The notes beneath the pieces are model-generated. The model worked only from the letters and a program-made list of their open reading frames with translations. It did not search any database and was not told where the DNA came from. A program made the translations under genes and the position numbers. Of a DNA stretch of 60,022 bases, positions 54,420 through 60,022 are shown in pieces; position 1 is the stretch's first letter, and the number at the start of each line of letters is the position of its first letter. The DNA lies in the NCBI GenBank assembly GCA_002401765.2, contig NVTY02000038.1, positions 1-60,022 on the forward strand, read 5' to 3'. This DNA comes from Thiotrichaceae bacterium (GTDB taxonomy: Bacteria > Pseudomonadota > Gammaproteobacteria > SZUA-140).

Positions 54420-54974
54420 TTACCAGTTCACGCAGTGACTGTTGGGTGATTCACTTAGGTGGGTTTTCGCCCGCATGGCGGTGATTTTTTTTGCGAGTGC
54501 TTTTGAATCGGCGGCGGTGATGAGGCAAAATTGCATCTGCTTGTCTGTCTCTTTGATGGTGTAGTAATAATCGTGATGGTTGAAGTTGATGATCTTGTTT
54601 TTACCGGGTGGAATGCGAATATCATTGAATAGTGTGCGTGGATGGCTCTGATTGGGTTCGCTGGTCAGCGTGGCATGGAGAGCTTGGTTGGTGGAGATGC
54701 GAAAGCGGATCTGTTCACCGCTCTCTGGGCTGTGGTCTAATGGCCGCCATTGATTGAATGTGTCTTTTTGCACCATTTCAAGTGAGATCTTGGCCGCGAG
54801 CGGTGAGTTGATTATGCTCTGTTGCTTCTCTAGCGGCCCCGGGGTTAATTGATAGATGAGTACCCCTGAGAGCAAAAAAAGTGCAGCGCCGATGAGGGAT
54901 ATGATGGTGCTTGAGCGTGTGACCTTGCGGTTTTGTTGGCGTGCTGCCTCGCGATCAAAATGGTTGTCGTTCAT
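54420..54974 (-). CDS. Hypothetical membrane-anchored protein
   Basis: The 184-residue protein has one N-terminal span (STIISLIGAALFLLSGVLIY) and a periplasmic domain with YYYTIKETDKQMQFCLITAA. The start is chosen at ATG 54974 (MNDNHFDREAARQQNRK) because GGAG precedes it by 9 bp; the frame is open to 55049. It has no family I recognise and no close neighbour on the strand. Confidence 0.6.
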   Translation of the reverse strand: MNDNHFDREAARQQNRKVTRSSTIISLIGAALFLLSGVLIYQLTPGPLEKQQSIINSPLAAKISLEMVQKDTFNQWRPLDHSPESGEQIRFRISTNQALHATLTSEPNQSHPRTLFNDIRIPPGKNKIINFNHHDYYYTIKETDKQMQFCLITAADSKALAKKITAMRAKTHLSESPNSHCVNW

Positions 54975-55222
54975 CCTATTTCTCCCGAATATGTGTGAGT
55001 GCGAGGGTCTTGCGTGGCTCATTGTTGGTAAAAACGATGAAAATGGCAATTTTTATTGTAATCTAGAGTGGAAATACTCGTTCATCAATGCGCAAGATTG
55101 ATGATTTACATCGCTTATATGGGAACGACTTCAAATAGCGTAGAATGGCGGCTTTCGTCTGGAAGGCCCTGGTGGCGCTTTGGCTGTGTTGCGCCTTTGT
55201 TGAATATGAGAGATCGGGTGAT

Positions 55223-55552
55223 ATGAGTGATGTGCTTAGTCAAATAGCTGATATATTAGAGCAACGAAAGGGCATGGACCCTGATAGTTCCTATGTGGCA
55301 TCGCTATATGCAAAGGGACTAGATAGTATTCTGAAAAAGGTGGGCGAAGAGGCAACCGAAACGGTGATTGCCGCCAAAAATGGAGATGCAAAACAGATTG
55401 TTTATGAAACGGCAGATTTATGGTTTCACACGATGGTCATGTTGGCGCATCAAGGATTAAAACCTGATGATGTGCTACAGGAGTTGGCACGACGTTTTGG
55501 TCAGTCTGGTCTGCAAGAGAAGGCCGAGCGGACAGAAAATAAATTGAAATAG
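55223..55552 (+). CDS. hisE: Phosphoribosyl-ATP pyrophosphatase
   Basis: HisE hydrolyses phosphoribosyl-ATP to phosphoribosyl-AMP in histidine synthesis. The 109-residue all-helical MazG-like protein has [24 protein letters not shown] followed by VIAAK and [14 protein letters not shown] with the metal-binding acidic residues. Start at ATG 55223 (MSDVLSQ). It is immediately followed by tatA. hisI, which often precedes it, is absent from the window on this strand. Confidence 0.94.
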   Translation: MSDVLSQIADILEQRKGMDPDSSYVASLYAKGLDSILKKVGEEATETVIAAKNGDAKQIVYETADLWFHTMVMLAHQGLKPDDVLQELARRFGQSGLQEKAERTENKLK

Positions 55553-55583
55553 CTAAACGTAAAGCTTTAGACGAGGAGTAGTC

Positions 55584-55862
55584 ATGGGTGGTATTAGTAT
55601 TTGGCAGTTGTTGATTGTACTGGTGATCGTACTGTTGTTGTTCGGCACCAAAAAACTGCGAGGCATGGGCAATGATATTGGTGGTGCGGTAAAAGGTTTC
55701 CGTGAATCCGTTGGCGAGGCTAAAAAAGATGATGGTGACGATGGCTTAAAGGCTGATCCTATTCCTGATGAGTTGGTACATAAAGATGCTAATCGTGTGA
55801 TCGATGGCGACGCCACTCAGGCCGAAGTAAAAGAGAAGGACAAAGATAAGGATAAGGTTTAA
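55584..55862 (+). CDS. tatA: Twin-arginine translocase subunit TatA
   Basis: TatA polymerises to form the Tat translocation path. The 92-residue protein has one N-terminal span ([18 protein letters not shown]) followed by the FGxKK-type hinge [20 protein letters not shown] and a charged tail. GAGGAG lies upstream of the ATG. First gene of tatABC, 31 bp after hisE. Confidence 0.95.
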   Translation: MGGISIWQLLIVLVIVLLLFGTKKLRGMGNDIGGAVKGFRESVGEAKKDDGDDGLKADPIPDELVHKDANRVIDGDATQAEVKEKDKDKDKV

Positions 55863-55937
55863 GCCCGTTTTTGGCTTTGATCGTTCATTACTCACTTCAT
55901 TCGAATGAGCCCTGTGTTTTTGCGGGGATGAGACATC

Positions 55938-56378
55938 ATGTTTGATATCGGTTTTTGGGAACTCACAGTGATCGCCATCGTAGCGCTTCTGGTCGTTGGA
56001 CCAGAAGAGTTGCCGACGCTTGCGCGTACCACTGGCCGCTGGATCAATAAAGCGCGTAATTTCATGGGCGAGATGAAAGATGAGTTGGAGAGCGAAGTTG
56101 ATCGCGGTAGAGAGCTTAAAGAGCGAATCGTAGAAGAGACGAAAATTGCGGAGGCTCATCGCTCATTAAGTGAGACGACCCGTGCCGTTTCGGCGATTAA
56201 ACGAGACCTTAATGATGTGATCTCTGGTGATGTGTTAAAACCAATTCCCAAGGAAGAGCGTGATCGCATGGCTGCTGCTGAAGCTGACCAGACTGACCAG
56301 GCATCAGGGCAGATAGCTGAATCAAAATCATCCTTGCCGCCTAAAGATGCCGCTAGTGACGACGTAGTCAAAAAATAA
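55938..56378 (+). CDS. tatB: Twin-arginine translocase subunit TatB
   Basis: TatB forms the substrate receptor with TatC. The 146-residue protein starts MFDIGFWELTVIAIVALLVV and has GPEELPTLARTTGRWINKAR with the conserved Glu, then an amphipathic helix and a long charged tail. Between tatA and tatC as usual. Confidence 0.95.
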   Translation: MFDIGFWELTVIAIVALLVVGPEELPTLARTTGRWINKARNFMGEMKDELESEVDRGRELKERIVEETKIAEAHRSLSETTRAVSAIKRDLNDVISGDVLKPIPKEERDRMAAAEADQTDQASGQIAESKSSLPPKDAASDDVVKK

Positions 56379-56387
56379 TCATTTCTC

Positions 56388-57212
56388 ATGGCCAAGCCTC
56401 GTAAGTATCCACCTGACCCCAAAACACCTTTAGTCACGCATCTGATTGAATTGCGTGACCGCATGTTACGCATGTTGGCGGGAATTACGATTGTCTTTAT
56501 CTGCCTCTTTCCATTTGCTAACGACCTCTATACCACACTCGCCGCACCGCTGATTGATCAACTGCCAGCGGGTAGTACGATGATCGCGACCGACGTGGCA
56601 TCACCATTTTTAACCCCGTTTAAATTCACCCTGGTAGGGGCGTTCTTTTTAGCGATCCCATGGGTGCTTTATCAGGTGTGGCGTTTTATTGCGCCCGGGC
56701 TTTTTGCCAATGAGCGCAAGATGGTATTGCCACTGATTGTCTCCAGCACGCTACTTTTTTATGCTGGCATGTCGTTTGCCTATTTTGTGGTGTTTCCATT
56801 GATGTTTGCGTTTTTTATCGGCACCACACCAGAAGGGGTGGCGGTGATGACCGACATCAGTAAATACCTCGATTTTGTGCTCAAGCTCTTTTTTGCCTTT
56901 GGCCTCGCTTTTGAGATTCCGATTGCCACTATTTTGATGGTGTGGGCAGGCATTACCACGCCCGATAAGCTGGTTGCCAAGCGGCCGTTTATTATTGTCG
57001 GCGTGTTTGTCATTGGCATGTTATTGACCCCGCCAGATATTATTTCTCAAACCTTACTCGCCATTCCGATGTGGATATTATTTGAGCTGGGGGTGATCCT
57101 CTCTCGTATTATGATTTCAAAGCGACCGACAGAAGATGATGACCCCTCACCTCCTGAGCCACCCCCGCCTTCAGCAGCAAGCCAGGAAGATTTTTACGAC
57201 CGAAAACAGTAG
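56388..57212 (+). CDS. tatC: Twin-arginine translocase subunit TatC
   Basis: TatC recognises twin-arginine signal peptides. The 274-residue protein has six spans, the N-terminal [19 protein letters not shown] with the signal-binding Glu, the first periplasmic loop, and [44 protein letters not shown] completes the signature. The Pro-rich tail is variable. A weak CCCTTA/TAAGGG hairpin lies 24 bp after the gene. Confidence 0.97.
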   Translation: MAKPRKYPPDPKTPLVTHLIELRDRMLRMLAGITIVFICLFPFANDLYTTLAAPLIDQLPAGSTMIATDVASPFLTPFKFTLVGAFFLAIPWVLYQVWRFIAPGLFANERKMVLPLIVSSTLLFYAGMSFAYFVVFPLMFAFFIGTTPEGVAVMTDISKYLDFVLKLFFAFGLAFEIPIATILMVWAGITTPDKLVAKRPFIIVGVFVIGMLLTPPDIISQTLLAIPMWILFELGVILSRIMISKRPTEDDDPSPPEPPPPSAASQEDFYDRKQ

Positions 57213-57329
57213 TTCCTTCTATTTTCACGTGCCAGCCCTTACCGCTTTAAGGGATAAACGCATATGTGATTAATCTCGCCTAGCGGTTAGCCGATACTAT
57301 TTTAGTAGTGTCGTAAATACAGGGACGTG

Positions 57330-57728
57330 ATGATGGGCAAAATAAGCGTAATGGTCGTGGACGATCAGAAATCCATTCGAGATTTACTGCGTTCAATTGT
57401 CGAAGAGCTGGGCGGCGAGGTTGCCTGCGAAGCTTGTGATGGTATCGAAGCAGTTTCGCTATTTAAAGAAAACGCCCCAGATCTGACCTTAATGGATATC
57501 AATATGCCGCGCATGGATGGTATTAGTGCGTTGCAACAAATTATGGCGCTTAATCCAGATGCGCTGGTATTGATGCTGACCTCGCAGAATTCGATGGCAG
57601 TGGTAAAAACATGCCTGGAATCGGGCGCGAAAAACTTCATTCTTAAAGACAACCCTGCCAATGTTATGGCGGCAGAAATAAAGGCGAGTTGGCCTAACGG
57701 TTTAGCGTCGGGCGGCGGCTTATCGTGA
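57330..57728 (+). CDS. CheY-like response regulator
   Basis: The product has 132 residues, a lone receiver domain: acidic pocket Asp11/Asp12, phospho-acceptor Asp56 in LMDINMP, switch Thr in LMLTSQNS and Lys in FILKDNPA. Start alternatives are GTG 57327, ATG 57330 and ATG 57333; AGGGA favours the last. It overlaps the zinc-ribbon gene by 4 bases. With no output domain it must act by protein contact, plausibly on the ATPase encoded downstream. Confidence 0.93.
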   Translation: MMGKISVMVVDDQKSIRDLLRSIVEELGGEVACEACDGIEAVSLFKENAPDLTLMDINMPRMDGISALQQIMALNPDALVLMLTSQNSMAVVKTCLESGAKNFILKDNPANVMAAEIKASWPNGLASGGGLS

Positions 57729-58054
57729 CGAACTGCCATCATAAAAATCCATTGGGCTTTGCTTTTTGCGTGACATGTGGCGAGTCAATTACCACTTCGC
57801 GTTGTCCGCGCTGTGGTTTTGCCTGTGACCAGCGTTTTATTTTTTGTGGTGGCTGTGGCCGTGAATTACAGGCATTGAATAGCGGTGCGGAAATAATGTC
57901 AGCGATGCCGGCCCCAATGCAGACGCGGGTACGTCGTTATGATTTGGCTGCATTGATGGTGGAGTATGAATTGGAGGCTGCCAGCAAGGGAAGTAATGGC
58001 AAGGTAAATCAGGATGATATACGTGCCATGCTTGAAATGATGCAAAAAAAATAA
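57725..58054 (+). CDS. Zinc-ribbon protein
   Basis: The 109-residue protein (GTG start overlapping the previous stop) has CVTCG, CPRCGFAC, and FCGGCGREL spaced as two zinc ribbons within the first 45 residues, then a Pro/Met linker. A C-terminal helix (YDLAALMVEYELEAA) may be an interaction tail. I do not know its function. It is encoded between a CheY-like protein and a GspE-type ATPase, so it is likely an adaptor for them. Confidence 0.75.
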   Translation: MTNCHHKNPLGFAFCVTCGESITTSRCPRCGFACDQRFIFCGGCGRELQALNSGAEIMSAMPAPMQTRVRRYDLAALMVEYELEAASKGSNGKVNQDDIRAMLEMMQKK

Positions 58055-58066
58055 GGACATCAACGC

Positions 58067-59740
58067 GTGTTTTTAGATGAGGCATTGATAGAGGCATTTT
58101 CTCAGCGAGGCGGTTTGTCGCCTGATGTGATCAGTAGGGCAAAGCATGAATCGGGGCAGAGCGCGTTTGCATTTGCTTCTGTGTTGATTAAATCGGGTAA
58201 AATCACGCGGGATGTGGCGGGAATGGTGCTGGGCGACCGTGTGCATAAGGCCTATATGAACCTGGAAAAGACGTTGTTCCAGGAGGATGTGGTCAATCTG
58301 CTCTCAAAGAAGATGGCGCAACGTTTGCAAGTGATACCGATCTATAAGTTGGGTGATTATGTCACGTTGGCAATGACAGACCCAGAGGATCTCGAAGCGC
58401 TGACAGAGTTGAATCAGCAGTTGGGCGATATTGATGTGTTGTTGACGCTGCCAGATGAGCTGGAAACGGCGATTTCAGTGCATTACCAAAACGATGAAGA
58501 GATGGATGCGTTGTTTCGCACCATTGACCTTGATATCCTGCAGAAACTGTCTGAAGAACGCAAAGGGGATCAACTGGCGGTAGTGAAGTTGGCGGATGCG
58601 ATGATTCTGCTGGCCTTGAAGGAACGTGCATCCGATATCCATCTTGAGCCAAAAGCCGATCTTTATATGGTGCGTTTTCGAGTGGACGGTGTGTTGCTTA
58701 ATCGCTTGGAGCTGAATAAGGATATTGCACGCGCGTTGGTATCGCGTTACAAAATCATGTCCGAATTAGACATATCGGAACGTCGCAAGCCGCAAGATGG
58801 GCGCATAAAATTTAGTACGTCAATTAAGCAGATCGATATTAGAGTCAGCACATTTCCCTCTATTCATGGTGAGACGGTGGTGATGCGTCTGTTAGGTTCA
58901 CTATTTGGTGGTATCGATTTAGACCTGGATAAGCAAGATATTTCACCACATGTATTAGCACCGTTAAAGAGTGCGTTGGCTCGTCCTAATGGCATGGTTT
59001 TAGTCACGGGGCCGACTGGTTCTGGAAAATCGACCACGCTTTATGGCGCATTGAATCTGATCGAGAGCCCGGAAATCAAAATCATAACGATTGAAGACCC
59101 TGTTGAGTACGAGGTTGTGCAATTTACCCAATGTCAGGTTAACCTTAAAGCGGGTCGTACGTTTCCCATTGTGATGCGTGCAGCACTTCGGCAAGACCCG
59201 GATGTAATATTGGTGGGGGAAATTCGAGATGCAGAGACGGCGGCAATCGCCTCTGAAGCTGCGTTGACCGGTCACCTGGTGTTAAGTACTTTGCATGCGA
59301 ATAGCGCGCTTCATGGCGTGACTCGGTTACTGGATATGGGTATTGAACCTTATGTTATTGGGCCGTCACTGGCGGGAATACTGGCGCAGCGTTTGGTAAG
59401 GCGCTTGTGTGATAAATGTTGTTATCGATATGAGCCTGAAACTGAAGATTTAAGCATGCATTTTCATTGGTCGGAGGAGATGGCGCTACCGGATCTTTTT
59501 AAGGCTGACGGTTGTTCTAATTGTAGTGGGACGGGGTTTCGTGGGCGAGTGGGTATTCATGAATTTATGCGCGTTAATCAGCCGATGCGGAACTTAATTA
59601 TTGAGCAGGCTGACTTTGCTGAGATTGCGCAGCAAGCAATAGAGAATGGATATAAGGAGATGCGCTATGATGGTTTTGGTAAGGCACTGCAAGGATTGAC
59701 GACGCTTGATGAGGTCATTCGTGTGACAGCACTGGATTGA
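58067..59740 (+). CDS. GspE/PilB-type secretion ATPase
   Basis: The product has 557 residues with a GTG start. It has an N-terminal GspE_N/MshEN-like domain (about 1-140), then the ATPase: ASDIHLEP (Asp box, 189-195), Walker A GPTGSGKST (315-323), IEDPVE, Walker B PDVILVGEIRD, and the His box GHLVLSTLHAN. The zinc-binding C-terminal part has LCDKCC and CSNCSGTGFRGRVGIHEF. All catalytic motifs are intact. No pilin, platform or secretin genes are nearby. The upstream CheY and zinc-ribbon genes suggest a regulated or atypical pilus/secretion motor. It could also be a MshE-like cyclic-di-GMP-responsive ATPase. Confidence 0.9.
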   Translation: MFLDEALIEAFSQRGGLSPDVISRAKHESGQSAFAFASVLIKSGKITRDVAGMVLGDRVHKAYMNLEKTLFQEDVVNLLSKKMAQRLQVIPIYKLGDYVTLAMTDPEDLEALTELNQQLGDIDVLLTLPDELETAISVHYQNDEEMDALFRTIDLDILQKLSEERKGDQLAVVKLADAMILLALKERASDIHLEPKADLYMVRFRVDGVLLNRLELNKDIARALVSRYKIMSELDISERRKPQDGRIKFSTSIKQIDIRVSTFPSIHGETVVMRLLGSLFGGIDLDLDKQDISPHVLAPLKSALARPNGMVLVTGPTGSGKSTTLYGALNLIESPEIKIITIEDPVEYEVVQFTQCQVNLKAGRTFPIVMRAALRQDPDVILVGEIRDAETAAIASEAALTGHLVLSTLHANSALHGVTRLLDMGIEPYVIGPSLAGILAQRLVRRLCDKCCYRYEPETEDLSMHFHWSEEMALPDLFKADGCSNCSGTGFRGRVGIHEFMRVNQPMRNLIIEQADFAEIAQQAIENGYKEMRYDGFGKALQGLTTLDEVIRVTALD

Positions 59741-59858
59741 TGGGGTATATAATATACAGGCTTATTCCTTAGTTTAATTATTTAGCTATTTGTCCGATAA
59801 CGCTATTAAATGGAACATAGATGGTGTTTGCTACTAAGGCGCGATGACGAGAGTAAAA

Positions 59859-60022
59859 ATGGCACGAATTCTATCGGTAGATGATTCACTGACGATACGT
59901 AATATGGTGAAGTTGATGTTGGAAAAGGAAGGCTTTGAAGTTGTCAGTGCCAATGATGGTGTGCAGGCGATGGAAATTGCGCGTGAACAGACCTTTGATC
60001 TGGTATTGTCGGACATTAATAT
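59859..60022 (+). CDS. CheY-like response regulator, cut by the window end
   Basis: The first 54 residues are present: MARILSVDDSLTIRNMVKLM, then GFEVVSANDGVQAME and the acceptor segment LVLSDIN. This is a receiver domain with its phospho-acceptor Asp near the cut. ATG 59859 is preceded by GACGAGAG; an in-frame ATG at 59844 is possible. Together with the upstream CheY, ribbon and ATPase genes it hints at a chemotaxis-like locus continuing past the window. Confidence 0.9.
   Translation, partial: MARILSVDDSLTIRNMVKLMLEKEGFEVVSANDGVQAMEIAREQTFDLVLSDIN

Overview
The window is a chromosomal segment of a gammaproteobacterium. This is inferred from three conserved gene orders: gatBAC divergent from mreB-mreC-mreD-mrdA-rodA-mltB-rlpA-dacA-dat-ybeD-lipB-lipA; algH-ruvX-pyrR-pyrB-pyrC' in the order known from Pseudomonas; and hisE-tatABC. 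The species cannot be named from sequence alone. No rRNA, tRNA or CRISPR array was seen.

Layout. 1-3.0 kb: tandem operator-like palindromes, a dead integron-type integrase fragment, a Fur-box-preceded hemP pair, a 151-bp IS66-like MITE, and an exported LolA-like protein. 3.0-20.8 kb (minus strand): a CBS protein, then lipoate synthesis (lipA, lipB), ybeD, dat, and the cell-wall elongation genes dacA, rlpA, mltB, rodA, mrdA, mreD, mreC, mreB. Two disruptions lie here. A different MITE has inserted in frame into the 5' end of rlpA. A 4.9-kb accessory cassette sits between mltB and rodA, bracketed by a duplication of the rodA/mltB junction. The cassette encodes a double-AAA ATPase, a LysM protein, a glycine-rich hydrophobic putative pore-forming effector and a membrane protein resembling an immunity protein. 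A second, diverged copy of the effector tip plus immunity unit and a third tip fragment follow. The architecture is that of a polymorphic toxin array.

20.8-33.1 kb (plus strand): gatCAB, an inverted-repeat element, then an envelope-spanning machine resembling the Myxococcus Agl/Glt system: an exported TPR protein, two TPR lipoproteins, a small exported protein, a TolQ/ExbB homologue, two ExbD homologues (one with Asn in place of the channel Asp) and a TonB-like protein with an AgmX/PglI-type C-terminus. A second copy of the 151-bp MITE lies between its two halves.

33.1-46.3 kb (minus strand): a cobalamin adenosyltransferase, an AsmA protein, a PAS histidine kinase with a truncated first PAS, several frameshifted exported-protein genes, a DUF2058 protein, a Sel1-repeat lipoprotein, a PhzF enzyme, and an arsenosugar-type cluster (two glycosyltransferase-family proteins plus ArsS). 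46.7-52.7 kb: an Hpt protein, an ECF sigma/anti-sigma pair, and a pyrimidine operon ending in a degenerate dihydroorotase (pyrC') and a pyrK. 52.9-60.0 kb: a coiled-coil protein, two membrane proteins, hisE-tatABC, and a cluster of CheY-like regulator, zinc-ribbon protein, GspE/PilB-type ATPase and a second CheY-like regulator cut by the window end.

The most interesting points are the LysM/AAA effector-immunity array with its duplicated mltB boundary, two MITE families with readable insertion scars (one inside the RlpA reading frame), an apparent AUA start codon in mreC, and the Glt-like machine with an Asp-to-Asn ExbD.
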